DNA from: Peptococcaceae bacterium UBA4068
GTDB taxonomy: Bacteria > Bacillota > Dehalobacteriia > UBA4068
Assembly (NCBI GenBank): GCA_002382665.1
Contig: DFZA01000009.1
Coordinates: 375,765-439,764, forward strand
DNA length: 64,000 nt
Direction: 5' to 3'
Shown here: positions 38,900 to 47,553 of the stretch, piece by piece
How the letters are laid out: each line of letters begins with the position of its first letter
Numbering within the stretch: position 1 is the first letter of the stretch
The notes under the pieces: generated by a model
What the model was told of the DNA's origin: nothing
Databases searched by the model: none
What the model saw: only the letters and a program-made list of their open reading frames with translations
Position numbers and translations under genes: made by a program

Positions 38900-41554
38900 A
38901 TGCCAAAATTTAAATTCGGCGGAAAAGGCTCACATGCGACAAACATGGACAACCAAAATATTGCCGGTCCTCATAAAAGAAAGAGAAAAAAGCTTAATGC
39001 CCGTCATGTGTTACTGGCTATATTAATGATAATTGTTATTTCCATAATTGTTGTCGCAGGCGTTGTTTTCGCTATTGCCGCAACGCTACCGGATATAAAC
39101 TCCGACAGCATTTTAACAATGTCGTCAAGCCTTATATATGATAAAGACGGCAATGAAGTAGCGGCTCTTAACGGCGGCGAAAACAGAGTTGATATCACTC
39201 TCGATGAAATGCCTCAATATTTAATCGACGCTTTTATTGCCACAGAAGACACACGGTTTTACAGTCATAACGGAGTTGACCCCATCGGCATCGGCCGCGC
39301 CATCTTTGCCGACCTACGGTCGGGAGGATATTCACAAGGAGCCAGCACTATCACCATGCAGTTGGTCAGCACAACCATCCTTAACAATAATGAAAGGACC
39401 ATGCTCAGTAAAATCAAAGAAGCGGTTCTGGCTATTAAAGTCGAAAAAAAATACGGCAAGGACGAAATTCTTAACTATTATCTTAACGAAATATACTTAG
39501 CACCCGGTACCTATGGTGTAGAAGCTGCCTCGCGATACTACTTTAACAAATCAGCAAAAGATCTGACACTAAGCGAAGCTGCATTATTAGCAGGCATAGT
39601 CCGCAGCCCCGGCGTCTATTCCCCTTATAATCATCCGGAAAAGGCCTTGCAGATCCGCAACACCGTATTGGAAAACATGACCAAATACGACGAAGATACA
39701 TACGGTCAAATCGCCGAGGAAGCTAAAAATGACAAATTGGATTTAACTACTTCTGAATCACAATCAGCTGCAAAAGGTTATGCCTACGGTTGGTATATCG
39801 ATTATGTCATTGACGAGGCCGCCGATATACTGTCCGACCTTAATATCTCAACGGCCTCGATATATTCGGGCGGCTACAGTATTTACACTGGCATGGATAC
39901 TACTACGCAATCAGCAATGGAAGATGCGTACAGTAATAACAGCAATTTTCCCTCCAGCCCCAGCGGCGATATTGTTGAAAGCGCCATGGCGGTTATGGAT
40001 CCCTATAGCGGCGAAGTTCGAGGCGTTGTAGGTGGACGAGTCTATGAAACAAAACGTGGTTTCAACAGAGCTACTGATCTGGAACGACAACCTGGTTCAA
40101 CAATAAAACCGATCGTCGTCTATGGGCCGGCGGTCGACCAAGGTTATTTCCCCGGAACAGTATTGCTGGATACCCCCACCACTTTTGGCAACAATTACAA
40201 ACCTACCAATTATGATGATACCTGGCGCGGACGCATTTCCATGCGTATAGCGATTGAGAAATCGGTCAATATGGCCGCAGTTAAAATGCTGCAGGAAATC
40301 ACCCCAAAAGCTGGTTGGGAATATGGTGTCAAAATGGGCTTGCCATTAGTTGATGATGACTCAAACCTTGCTATGGCCTTGGGAGGATTAACCCACGGTG
40401 TTTCCCCTGTGGAAATGGCCAGCGCTTATAGCACATTTGCCAACTACGGCAATTATATTGAACAGCATTGTATAACCAAAATTGTCGATATCGAAGGCAA
40501 TGTATTATATGAAGCAAATTTTGAAGAAACCAAAGTCTTCAGTAAGCAAACCGCTTATATAATGACAGATATGCTTGAGTCGGTAACTACTGAGGGTACA
40601 GGTAAAAACGCGCGAATGAATCGCCCGGTTGCTTCCAAAACCGGCACAACCCAGTTGCCTGATCTGAAGATATTTGCCGGCAAGGGCGGCTATAAAGATG
40701 CCTGGTTCGCAGCATATACGCCGGAATTGGTAGGAGTTGTCTGGATGGGTTATGATAATACTACCGACGATAACGGCAGCGCCCAATACCTGCGACTCTC
40801 ATGGGGCGGCGGTGGTTCATACCCGGCAAAAATCTGGAAAAAAGTCATGACCGCAGCCTTGGCCGATATGCCTGTCAGCCAATTCGAGAAACCGTCAGGA
40901 ATTACTACCGTTACCATCGATACTAAAAGCGGCTTGTTACCAAGCTCATTAACGCCCGATAAATATATTGGCAGCGAAATATGTAATGAAGAAAACATAC
41001 CAACCGAGACCAGTGATATTTGGCAAAAAGTAAAGATTTGTACCGACAGCAATAAATTGGCTACTGATTACTGTCCCAATACAACCACCGAAGTCAGGAT
41101 TAAACGGGAAGAGGGATTATCGCTTACCGGCGTGGCCGACGCCTATCTCTATATACCATCAAAGTGTACTTTGCATACGGAGGCTACTGCCCCGGAATAC
41201 CTCGATGATATAACGCAATCTCCGGGAGATGCAAACGGGTCGGATAACAATGGAAACTCAAATAATTCAGGAAACGATTCTAAGCCAAATACACCCAGCA
41301 ATGTCAGCGCAACTTATACAAATGAAGGCTGTTATATATCTTGGTATGCTGCAAACGATGCGTCAACAACCATTTATGTAGTGGAGCGTACCGATAGTGC
41401 GGGTAATAAAACTAAATTCTCCGTATACGATTATGCCTATATAGACAGCAGTGTTGTCAGCGGTCAAAGCTATAAATACCGAGTCTATGCTTACGACGCT
41501 GCTAATAAAACTACCAGCGCCTGGTCATCATCGGTTAGTTATACGCAACAGTAA
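38900..41554 (+). CDS. Class A penicillin-binding protein (PBP1A type)
   Basis: The protein has 884 residues from ATG 38900 (TGGAGG upstream). A basic cytoplasmic tail and one TM helix (~37-60) are followed by the GT51 glycosyltransferase with catalytic Glu116 in ATEDTRFYSHNGVD. The transpeptidase has SxxK at Ser400 (PGSTIKP), SVN at 455-457 and KTGTT at 580-584. It polymerises and cross-links peptidoglycan outside the membrane. A Cys-containing region (~690-760) leads to a Gly/Asn/Ser linker and a fibronectin type III domain (797-884), which may bind wall polymers. It has its own promoter and a long structured leader. Confidence 0.94.
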   Translation: MPKFKFGGKGSHATNMDNQNIAGPHKRKRKKLNARHVLLAILMIIVISIIVVAGVVFAIAATLPDINSDSILTMSSSLIYDKDGNEVAALNGGENRVDITLDEMPQYLIDAFIATEDTRFYSHNGVDPIGIGRAIFADLRSGGYSQGASTITMQLVSTTILNNNERTMLSKIKEAVLAIKVEKKYGKDEILNYYLNEIYLAPGTYGVEAASRYYFNKSAKDLTLSEAALLAGIVRSPGVYSPYNHPEKALQIRNTVLENMTKYDEDTYGQIAEEAKNDKLDLTTSESQSAAKGYAYGWYIDYVIDEAADILSDLNISTASIYSGGYSIYTGMDTTTQSAMEDAYSNNSNFPSSPSGDIVESAMAVMDPYSGEVRGVVGGRVYETKRGFNRATDLERQPGSTIKPIVVYGPAVDQGYFPGTVLLDTPTTFGNNYKPTNYDDTWRGRISMRIAIEKSVNMAAVKMLQEITPKAGWEYGVKMGLPLVDDDSNLAMALGGLTHGVSPVEMASAYSTFANYGNYIEQHCITKIVDIEGNVLYEANFEETKVFSKQTAYIMTDMLESVTTEGTGKNARMNRPVASKTGTTQLPDLKIFAGKGGYKDAWFAAYTPELVGVVWMGYDNTTDDNGSAQYLRLSWGGGGSYPAKIWKKVMTAALADMPVSQFEKPSGITTVTIDTKSGLLPSSLTPDKYIGSEICNEENIPTETSDIWQKVKICTDSNKLATDYCPNTTTEVRIKREEGLSLTGVADAYLYIPSKCTLHTEATAPEYLDDITQSPGDANGSDNNGNSNNSGNDSKPNTPSNVSATYTNEGCYISWYAANDASTTIYVVERTDSAGNKTKFSVYDYAYIDSSVVSGQSYKYRVYAYDAANKTTSAWSSSVSYTQQ

Positions 41555-41562
41555 CGAATAAT

Positions 41563-41609
41563 AAAAAACGGGCTGGCTACTTGATTAAAGGGTAGCCAGC
41601 CCGTTTTTT
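41563..41609. terminator. Bidirectional terminator between the PBP1A gene and ypeB
   Basis: An 18-bp perfect stem (AAAAAACGGGCTGGCTAC and complement, 11-base loop) with long A/T ends lies between the convergent genes, starting eight bases after the PBP stop. Confidence 0.93.
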
Positions 41610-41610
41610 T

Positions 41611-42984
41611 TCAACGTTGATAATAACTATCCCCGGAGACACTATTAAGCAATAAACACTCATCTTTACCCCCATCGGTATTAATATAATCCCAATATTC
41701 CTCTCCATCGTATTTGCCACGGATTTCATAACAAAGGTTTTCACTGCCGGCGCCATCACTGATCACCGCTAGTGAGCTACCACTAACCGTAAAATCTTTA
41801 CCTAAACCCCCAATAGCGGCTTGCTGATCGTACATTTCTTTGCCGCTGAAATCACGCTCGCAGCAATTAAGCCAATATTGACTGGCATCGAAGCCTGAAA
41901 TCAGTCCTTTATCCAAATCAACCCTGACATTAATGCTATCCGGATAATAAGTGGTATCGTCAGCTTTGCGCACAAATTTCATCACTGCTTGCCGATCGTT
42001 TGTCTGGACTGATGACAGCACCATATCCGTATAACCTAAATCCTTCAAAAGTGAGCCTGCATATGCTTCCGCTGACTTGACATCCATGTTTTGCTGCTTA
42101 CCAGATCCGCTTATTTCCCCGAATAACGATACTAATTTGCCTCCGGATTCGCTGACAGCCAGATTAATTGAATTATTGCTATCACCGCAAGCAAAAGTAT
42201 ATACCGGTATCTGTGCTGAAGCTGCCTCACCCGCAGAAATTATTTCATAATTTTCTAAACCACAAAGTTTTAAATACTGATTAGCAGCGCTTTCAGCCTC
42301 TTTAGCACTGATTTTGTCATAATTGGCTAAACCTTTGGCTGTCATCGTCAACATACTTGATGCATATTTGCCTTCATAATCCAATTGTTGATATCCGTTA
42401 ATCGTCCGATTTATATCAGCAAAACCGCTACCGATGCCTGTGGTAGTCTGCGCCTGAGCTGTAGGCCAGATACTAGACGTCCAGCTTTTAAGATTAACAA
42501 ATTTTGCCCCTCCGACGGCTACAGCTTCCTGTAATTGCATAGTGTTATCATATATACCTTGCAACTGATGATAAACATCGGCCAATGTTGCTCTGTCGTT
42601 GGCGCTGATTGATTCTCCGCGGCTGAGACTGTTGCTTAACGATAAAGCATAATCTGACAACTGATTATAATAAACTAAAGAACGGGACAAGTCATCTTTC
42701 ATAGGCAAAACCGCCAGATTAGTTGCGGCCGCACTGGCTTCAGCCTGAATTTCTCCCAGCAAGATAGCGCTTTGCAGATTACCGGACAGGCGTGCTTTGC
42801 CCGTCAGCAATTTCAAATTCTCCAGATTGCCAACATAATTATAAAAGGCACGCTGATATTGGTATTCCAATTGATTGTAAAGCACTTGTTTTTGCTGGCG
42901 CTCTCCGTAACCCCAAAGCAAACTAACAAACAAGGCTATCGAAAAGCATATGGACAGAATACCTATCCATCTTTTTTTACTCAT
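41611..42984 (-). CDS. ypeB: Germination protein YpeB
   Basis: The protein has 457 residues. One N-terminal TM/signal anchor (WIGILSICFSIALFVSLLWGYG) is followed by the YpeB helical region (QRAFYNYVGNLENLKLLTGKARL...) and C-terminal PepSY-like repeats (~235-405: ISAKEAESAANQYLKL, DVKSAEAYAGSLLKDLGY). YpeB stabilises and localises the cortex lytic enzyme SleB in the spore inner membrane. It lies 12 bases after sleB in the conserved sleB-ypeB order. Length matches the family. Confidence 0.95.
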   Translation of the reverse strand: MSKKRWIGILSICFSIALFVSLLWGYGERQQKQVLYNQLEYQYQRAFYNYVGNLENLKLLTGKARLSGNLQSAILLGEIQAEASAAATNLAVLPMKDDLSRSLVYYNQLSDYALSLSNSLSRGESISANDRATLADVYHQLQGIYDNTMQLQEAVAVGGAKFVNLKSWTSSIWPTAQAQTTTGIGSGFADINRTINGYQQLDYEGKYASSMLTMTAKGLANYDKISAKEAESAANQYLKLCGLENYEIISAGEAASAQIPVYTFACGDSNNSINLAVSESGGKLVSLFGEISGSGKQQNMDVKSAEAYAGSLLKDLGYTDMVLSSVQTNDRQAVMKFVRKADDTTYYPDSINVRVDLDKGLISGFDASQYWLNCCERDFSGKEMYDQQAAIGGLGKDFTVSGSSLAVISDGAGSENLCYEIRGKYDGEEYWDYINTDGGKDECLLLNSVSGDSYYQR

Positions 42985-42996
42985 AGATACGCTCCT

Positions 42997-43695
42997 TTAA
43001 ATACCAAAAACATGTTTACCATAGGTGACAACAACCTTGCGTGTCCAAATCCAAGTGCTGGTTGCTGTCGCCGGATTCCAAAAATACAAGCAACCGTATG
43101 ACGGATCCCAGCCGTTGATGGCCTCCTGAGCAGCTTTTAGGCACTCCGCATTTGTACCGGTACCATAACGACCGTTGCTGACCGATTCCAGTGCATATGA
43201 TTGATAGATAACCCCGCTTAAAGTATTGGGGAAAGATGAACTATCAACGCGATTCAGCATTACCGCGCCGACAGCGACCTTGCCGGTATACGGCTCCGCT
43301 TCCGACTCGGCGTAAATTACTTTGGCTAATAACACCGCATCACTCGAAGTATTACTACTCACACCGGAAGAAGAAGCAATTCCTAATGCCGCCAATGTTT
43401 TACTGCCGACTATACCATCTGCAGTCAACCCATTATATTTTTGAAATTTTACCACAGCGGCCTTGGTCTGGCTGCCATAAATACCGTCAACACTGCCGGT
43501 ATAATAGCCCCAGTCTTTTAACTTTTGTTGTACTTCTTTGACCTGTTGGCCGGTGCTGCCCTGCGCCAGAGCTGCGACAGACTGGTTTTGCAGATTAGCA
43601 AAAACCATACTAGCAATAATTGTGATTATTATTATAAACAATAATATTTTAGATAGCTTAATGCTACCTTTGATTACGTGATAATTACCACTCAT
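42997..43695 (-). CDS. sleB: Spore cortex-lytic enzyme SleB
   Basis: The protein has 232 residues. An N-terminal membrane segment (ILLFIIIITIIASMVFA) is followed by a peptidoglycan-binding domain (~45-105: GSTGQQVKEVQQKLKDWGYY, DGIYGSQTKAAVVKFQKYNGL) and a hydrolase_2 catalytic domain (~120-232). The catalytic Glu lies in LAKVIYAESEAEPYTGKVAV. It is a lytic transglycosylase that breaks muramic-lactam-containing cortex during germination. GGGAGG precedes the ATG. A CATACTG sequence 37 bases upstream (43732-43738, minus) resembles a sigma-G -10, the expected forespore control, but a matching -35 is weak. Confidence 0.95.
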   Translation of the reverse strand: MSGNYHVIKGSIKLSKILLFIIIITIIASMVFANLQNQSVAALAQGSTGQQVKEVQQKLKDWGYYTGSVDGIYGSQTKAAVVKFQKYNGLTADGIVGSKTLAALGIASSSGVSSNTSSDAVLLAKVIYAESEAEPYTGKVAVGAVMLNRVDSSSFPNTLSGVIYQSYALESVSNGRYGTGTNAECLKAAQEAINGWDPSYGCLYFWNPATATSTWIWTRKVVVTYGKHVFGI

Positions 43696-43794
43696 TTTTC
43701 ACCCTCCCTTTATCTGACAGTATTATTTTGGCAGTATGAATTGTTTTTATACTTAAGCAATTTTTTGTTTTTAAGATTTTTCAATTCAGAAGTA

Positions 43795-43823
43795 TTGCAA
43801 AAAATGTTTTGATATGATATGAT
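43795..43823 (+). promoter_or_regulatory. Promoter of the tRNA-Cys/tRNA-Leu pair
   Basis: TTGCAA (43795-43800), a 17-base spacer and TATGAT (43818-43823) end 11 bases before the tRNA-Cys 5' end. Confidence 0.65.
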
Positions 43824-43834
43824 ACTCTTACTGC

Positions 43835-43908
43835 GGCGCCATAGCCAAGTGGTAAGGCAGAGGACTGCAAATCCTTTACCCCCAGTTCAAATCTGGGTGG
43901 CGCCTCCA
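43835..43908 (+). tRNA. tRNA-Cys (GCA)
   Basis: The tRNA has 74 nt. The acceptor GGCGCCA pairs with TGGCGCC. The anticodon stem AGGAC-type arm holds loop CTGCAAA with anticodon GCA. The T arm CCCAG-TTCAAAT-CTGGG is intact, and CCA is encoded after discriminator T. It is co-transcribed with tRNA-Leu three bases downstream. Confidence 0.95.
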
Positions 43909-43911
43909 AAT

Positions 43912-43998
43912 GCCGGAGTGGCGGAACTGGCAGACGCACAGGACTTAAAATCCTGCGGTAGCAATACCGTACCGGTTCGACCCCGGTCTCCGGCACCA
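43912..43998 (+). tRNA. tRNA-Leu (TAA)
   Basis: The tRNA has 87 nt with a long variable arm, as expected for leucine. The acceptor GCCGGAG pairs with CTCCGGC, the anticodon loop CTTAAAA gives TAA, and the variable arm is TGCGGTAGCAATACCGTA. The T arm CCGGTTCGACCCCGG is intact and CCA is encoded. Confidence 0.95.
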
Positions 43999-44001
43999 TA
44001 A

Positions 44002-44036
44002 AAAACAAGACGGATATTTAAATATCCGTCTTGTTT
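44002..44036 (+). terminator. Terminator of the tRNA-Cys/tRNA-Leu transcript
   Basis: A near-perfect 17-bp stem (AAAACAAGACGGATATT and complement) ending in TTGTTTTC lies three bases after the tRNA-Leu CCA. Confidence 0.92.
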
Positions 44037-44098
44037 TCTATTAATAAAACTTATAACAATAACATAAATAAGATTAGATAATCTGATCAGGTGATTAA

Positions 44099-44293
44099 AT
44101 GAATCCATCCGAATGGTCATTGGCCGTTGCCGTGATTGCCGTGGCAATCGCCCAAAATAAAACCGAAGAAGAAATTGAATTTTTATCTGTGATATTTTCA
44201 CAATTGGGAGGTACTTTAGCAACGATTACCATCTCACCGCCCCATGGCGGCGGGGACGAAGGTGGTGAAGCTGGCGAAGGTGCTGTTTTATAA
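44099..44293 (+). CDS. Small conserved-looking protein (DUF6774-like)
   Basis: The protein has 64 residues. MNPSEWSLAVAVIAVAIAQNK and then EEEIEFLSVIFSQLGGTLATI match the pattern of short Clostridia proteins annotated DUF6774 (hydrophobic AVAxAIA helix, then FxQLGDTLATI). The last ~17 residues are a Gly/Glu tail (PPHGGGDEGGEAGEG), which is unusual for that family. The function is unknown. CAGGTG lies seven bases before the ATG. It converges on the next gene with two bases between the stops. Confidence 0.65.
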   Translation: MNPSEWSLAVAVIAVAIAQNKTEEEIEFLSVIFSQLGGTLATITISPPHGGGDEGGEAGEGAVL

Positions 44294-44295
44294 GT

Positions 44296-44700
44296 CTATA
44301 TATTTTTCTCGCTATCGAAAATCAATTCTACCTGACTATATTGATCAATAAAGAGGCCTAATACCGGCCTCTGCCATTCATCGTTTACCAGCAACTTGGC
44401 CGCAGAGATTACCCGCTGTTTTATCTGCTCCTCGCTTTCCCGCGCATCCTCTTCAATATCCAGGATAGCATGTCCGGCTATAGCAATCGTTTGTGCATAA
44501 TGATTGTTTAACGAATAATTGATCGCATCGGTAATAACCTGGTTACCGGCGATTATTTTTTTTTCTATTTCCGGTAAAGCGATATGATCGATATAATCAA
44601 CGCCTTCTGCTGAAAGACGCTCTTTCATCCATAACAACAACGGCAATTGAATATCGCCATCACTACCGCTCAACAAAATAGCGTAAACCGGATGCTGCAT
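44296..44700 (-). CDS. Hypothetical protein, 134 residues
   Basis: I do not assign a family with confidence. The alpha/beta pattern (VYAILLSGSDGDIQLPLLLWMKE, then QTIAIAGHAILDIEEDARE, then RPVLGLFIDQYSQVELIFD, quoted in parts) is that of a soluble single-domain protein. The AGHA segment recalls beta-carbonic-anhydrase-like folds, but the zinc Cys/His set is not visible, so enzymatic activity is doubtful. GGGAGG lies before the ATG. The upstream side abuts the repeat element at 44733. Confidence 0.6.
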   Translation of the reverse strand: MQHPVYAILLSGSDGDIQLPLLLWMKERLSAEGVDYIDHIALPEIEKKIIAGNQVITDAINYSLNNHYAQTIAIAGHAILDIEEDARESEEQIKQRVISAAKLLVNDEWQRPVLGLFIDQYSQVELIFDSEKNI

Positions 44701-44732
44701 AAATTACCACCTCCCGCTAAATAAAATAAATA

Positions 44733-44990
44733 AGGAGCGGTTTACCGCCCCTACAGATTGTTAAAAAAGTGGCCAGCGGGCCAAGAAACGAGCGAGACGA
44801 GGCAGGGGCGAAACCGGCGACGCAGGCGACCTAGCTGGCTTTTACCTTACGGTAAAATCTCAGCTAATGCACTTACTGCGCTGCTCCGCGGCTTCGCGGC
44901 GTATTCAAGATACGTCGAGGAGACGGGGACGACCGTAACGACGTATCGCGAAGTTTATCGACACGCTGAAGGGGCGGAAAACCGCCCCTT
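44733..44990. repeat. Structured intergenic element, copy 2, between two terminator-like hairpins
   Basis: The left hairpin is AGGAGCGG-TTTA-CCGCCCCT (44733-44752) and the right one AAGGGGCGG-AAAA-CCGCCCCTT (44969-44990), clearly related to each other. Read in the rpsI direction (minus), the right hairpin starts eight bases after the rpsI stop, while the U-rich tail of a terminator follows the left hairpin. The 216 bases between match the ends of the element at 31968-32375, including GTGGCCAGCGGGCC near the left, TTTTACC/GGTAAAA in the middle and GATACGTCG/CGACGTATCGCGAAG near the right. It is shorter because it lacks the ~130-base centre of copy 1. Confidence 0.85.
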
Positions 44991-44998
44991 GTAAACAA

Positions 44999-45391
44999 CT
45001 ATCTCTTGGAAAACTGGCTGGCTTTACGGGCTTTCTTTAAGCCGTATTTACGCCGTTCTTTCATTCTCGGATCGCGAGAAATCAAACCCGCGCTCTTCAA
45101 TATCGGACGTAATTCGCTCTCTGCGATGGCTAAGGCGCGAGAAATACCATGACGTAAAGCGCCTGCCTGACCGCTTACACCGCCACCATTCACACTGGCA
45201 ACAACATCATACTTGCCCAGGGTGGAGGTTATTTCAAAAGGTTGCTGTACAATCATCTCTAAAGTCTTCTTGCCGAAATAATCGTCAAGCCCTTTATTGT
45301 TTACGGAGAACTTACCTGTTCCGGGAGCCAGCCATACTTTAGCGATGGCATTTTTACGGCGTCCTGTTTGATAAAATCTAAGTTCAGTCAT
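44999..45391 (-). CDS. rpsI: 30S ribosomal protein S9
   Basis: The protein has 130 residues. It begins RFYQTGRRKNAIAKVWL and ends in the basic tail KYGLKKARKASQFSKR, whose last Arg contacts P-site tRNA. The core GGGVSGQAGALRHGISRAL is intact. It follows rplM by 26 bases in the conserved rplM-rpsI pair. Its terminator region is occupied by the repeat element. Confidence 0.98.
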   Translation of the reverse strand: MTELRFYQTGRRKNAIAKVWLAPGTGKFSVNNKGLDDYFGKKTLEMIVQQPFEITSTLGKYDVVASVNGGGVSGQAGALRHGISRALAIAESELRPILKSAGLISRDPRMKERRKYGLKKARKASQFSKR

Positions 45392-45417
45392 TTACTATTT
45401 TCCTCCCTTCCCCTTTA

Positions 45418-45846
45418 TTAAAATTCCCAGACTGCCGGTTTTTGAGCAGCATGCGGATGTTCACTGCCGGCATAAACTTTGAGCTTGGTAAACAGCGATC
45501 TGCCTAATCTGTTATGAGGAAGCATACCGCGCACGGCCTTCTCCAAAACCAGAGTCGGTCTAGTAGCCATTAAATCTTTGTAGGCAACTTCTCTAAGTCC
45601 ACCCGGATAACCGCTGTAATGATAATATTTCTTTTGTTCCAATTTATTTCCTGTCAATACGACTTTATCGGCATTAATAATAATTATAAAATCACCGGTG
45701 TCCATATTGGGTGTAAAGATCGGTTTATGCTTACCGCGCAAAAGGCGGGCAGCCTCTGTAGAAACGCGTCCAAGAGGTTTCCCGGCCGCATCAATAATAT
45801 ACCAATCTCTTTGGATATCAGCTGGCTTTGCCATGTAAGTACCCAA
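45418..45846 (-). CDS. rplM: 50S ribosomal protein L13
   Basis: The protein has 142 residues, starting with TTG 45846: AAGGAGGT lies seven bases upstream and the product then begins (M)GTYMAKPADI, matching the usual MSTYMAKP. The in-frame extension upstream would cover the leader RNA. WYIIDAAGKPLGRVSTEAARLLRGKHK and MLPHNRLGRSLFTKLKVYAGSEHPHAAQKP-type segments (quoted in part) identify L13. L13 is an early-assembling 23S rRNA-binding protein. Confidence 0.97.
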   Translation of the reverse strand: MGTYMAKPADIQRDWYIIDAAGKPLGRVSTEAARLLRGKHKPIFTPNMDTGDFIIIINADKVVLTGNKLEQKKYYHYSGYPGGLREVAYKDLMATRPTLVLEKAVRGMLPHNRLGRSLFTKLKVYAGSEHPHAAQKPAVWEF

Positions 45847-45882
45847 GTTGATTACCTCCTTAAAAAGCATTACAATCAATTC

Positions 45883-45916
45883 TGCGCTATTGTCACGGGG
45901 CCGAGACAAAGAGCGT
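45883..45916 (-). promoter_or_regulatory. Putative L13 leader RNA (autoregulatory)
   Basis: At the 5' end of the rplM mRNA, ACGCTC...TGTC pairs with GACA...AGCGC in a two-stem hairpin with a GC-rich loop. Location, size and the GCGCAGAATTG tail resemble the Firmicute L13 leader, which is thought to bind L13 for feedback control. I judge this from memory of the motif, not a covariance search. Confidence 0.5.
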
Positions 45917-45924
45917 ACTTAGAT

Positions 45925-45953
45925 ATTATATATTTTATAGCAATTACTGTCAA
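45925..45953 (-). promoter_or_regulatory. Strong sigma-A promoter of rplM-rpsI
   Basis: TTGACA (45948-45953), a 17-base spacer and TATAAT (45925-45930), consensus at both hexamers, lie between truA and rplM on the minus strand. Confidence 0.9.
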
Positions 45954-45974
45954 GAAAAATATATACAAATTAGC

Positions 45975-46748
45975 TTATTTTTTATAGTATACTTCCGCCA
46001 AAAACAAGCCTTTAGCCGGCGCTAATTGAATGTTTTTATGAAAACTGCCATCAAAATAACCGTTAATTTGTTCAGACGTTATAATACCTTGTCCCACAGC
46101 AATCAGACGGCAACAAATCATCCTCATCATTTTATATAAAAAACCGTCTGCAATCGCCTCAATCATCAACGGATCATGCAAATACTGCCAGGGAAAATTC
46201 GGAGTAACATTTTGCGGCTGATAAATATCAATCGATTTAATATTACGCACGGTTGTTTTGGTTTTTCCTCCCCGCGCTGAAAAATGATAAAAATCATGTT
46301 CGCCAACTAATAACGCAGCGGCTGCCCGCATTGCATCAATATTGAGCTTCCCTTGCAGATGCCATCCGTAACGGCAGTTAAAAGCATTGGCTTCGGCTTG
46401 CTGATCAATCAGATATATATAGCGTTTACCGCAAGCACTATAGCGGGCATGAAAGTCATCCGCCGCAGTGTTGGCACTAATAATCCTCACATCTGGCGGC
46501 AGGATATTGTTTAATGCCTGCTGCAGTCTTGAAGCGGGAAACGGTTTGGGGCACTCAAAACTCGCCACCTGTCCTAAGGCGTGAACGCCGCTATCCGTTC
46601 GGCCTGCGCCATCAACGGTTACAGGCTGATACAATAATGATGTTAAAGCTTCCTCTATAGTTTGCTGGATAGTTATCTGACCAGCTTGCCGCTGCCAACC
46701 GCAATAATCTGTACCGTCATAGGCAATTGTCAGTTTGATTTTTGCCAT
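45975..46748 (-). CDS. truA: tRNA pseudouridine(38-40) synthase
   Basis: The protein has 257 residues. TruA isomerises U38-U40 of the anticodon arm. The catalytic Asp52 sits in GAGRTDSGVHALGQVASF. The N-terminal IAYDGTDYCGWQRQ and the later FLYKMMRMICCRLIAVGQG are standard. It lies one base after ecfT, at the end of the ecfA1-ecfA2-ecfT-truA unit, as in many Firmicutes. Confidence 0.96.
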   Translation of the reverse strand: MAKIKLTIAYDGTDYCGWQRQAGQITIQQTIEEALTSLLYQPVTVDGAGRTDSGVHALGQVASFECPKPFPASRLQQALNNILPPDVRIISANTAADDFHARYSACGKRYIYLIDQQAEANAFNCRYGWHLQGKLNIDAMRAAAALLVGEHDFYHFSARGGKTKTTVRNIKSIDIYQPQNVTPNFPWQYLHDPLMIEAIADGFLYKMMRMICCRLIAVGQGIITSEQINGYFDGSFHKNIQLAPAKGLFLAEVYYKK

Positions 46749-46749
46749 C

Positions 46750-47553
46750 TTAAATCCCCCGTAACAGCACTGCTACAACTACTATTGCGGTAAACACCAG
46801 CAAATATTCGCTGTCCCGTTGATGCCATTTAGCTACTTTCCAACGGCTGCGGCCTTCACCGCCGCGGTAGCATTTAGCTTCCATAGCTTGCGCCAATTCT
46901 TCGGCTCTGCGGAAAGCCGCTACAAACAACGGCACCATTAAAGGAATTAACGCTTTCACCCGATTAAGAAAACTTCCTTGGCTGATCGTCGCGCCCCGCG
47001 CCCGCTGCGCTAAAATAATCCTGTCAAACTCTTCGAGAATAGTGGGGATAAAACGCAAGGCAATAGAGGTCATCATCGCAATTTCATGAGCAGGGAATTT
47101 AATTACCGTCAAAGGTTTAAACAAACCCTCAAGACCATCCGTCAATTGAATAGGCGTTGTGGTCAGGGTTAGCAAAGAGGCAAAGGCAACCAATAACAGC
47201 AGGCGTAATCCCATGGCAATACCATGTAATATGCCCTGATCCGTCAATATTAAAGCTTTATATTGCCAGATAATTTCACCCTGGTCGTAAAAAAAGAAGT
47301 TAAAAACCATCGTCAGAATACTGAAATAGATAATAACTTTTAACCCTCGCCAGACCGCTGTCATCGGCAAGCGCGAAATGGCTGTGTATAAGATAAATAC
47401 CGCTGCCATCAACGCATATCCCCACCAGTTGTTGACCACAAACAATGTTATCATATAAATCAAACTGGCTAATATTTTCGCTCTGGCGTCTAAACGGTGG
47501 ATCGGGGAATCAACAGGATAATACTGACCGATCAGCAGCTTTTCCTTAAACAT
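46750..47553 (-). CDS. ecfT: Energy-coupling factor transporter transmembrane protein EcfT
   Basis: The protein has 267 residues from ATG 47553 (GGGAGGT upstream). It is the membrane scaffold of group II ECF vitamin transporters, joining the EcfA1-EcfA2 ATPases to various S components. About five to six TM segments are visible (LASLIYMITLFVVNNWWGYAL, VIIYFSILTMVFNFFFY, LLLLVAFASLLTLTTTP). The coupling-helix signatures AQRARGA and RAEELAQAMEAKCYRGG are present. It overlaps ecfA2 by eight bases. Confidence 0.95.
   Translation of the reverse strand: MFKEKLLIGQYYPVDSPIHRLDARAKILASLIYMITLFVVNNWWGYALMAAVFILYTAISRLPMTAVWRGLKVIIYFSILTMVFNFFFYDQGEIIWQYKALILTDQGILHGIAMGLRLLLLVAFASLLTLTTTPIQLTDGLEGLFKPLTVIKFPAHEIAMMTSIALRFIPTILEEFDRIILAQRARGATISQGSFLNRVKALIPLMVPLFVAAFRRAEELAQAMEAKCYRGGEGRSRWKVAKWHQRDSEYLLVFTAIVVVAVLLRGI

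Noticed and set aside
44296..44700. Beta-carbonic anhydrase
   Set aside because: The AGHA segment is suggestive, but the Cys/His/Asp zinc set is not seen, so the gene is left as hypothetical.
44758..44994. 78-codon plus-strand frame inside the second repeat element
   Set aside because: Not conserved in copy 1, runs through the terminator hairpin and has no RBS.
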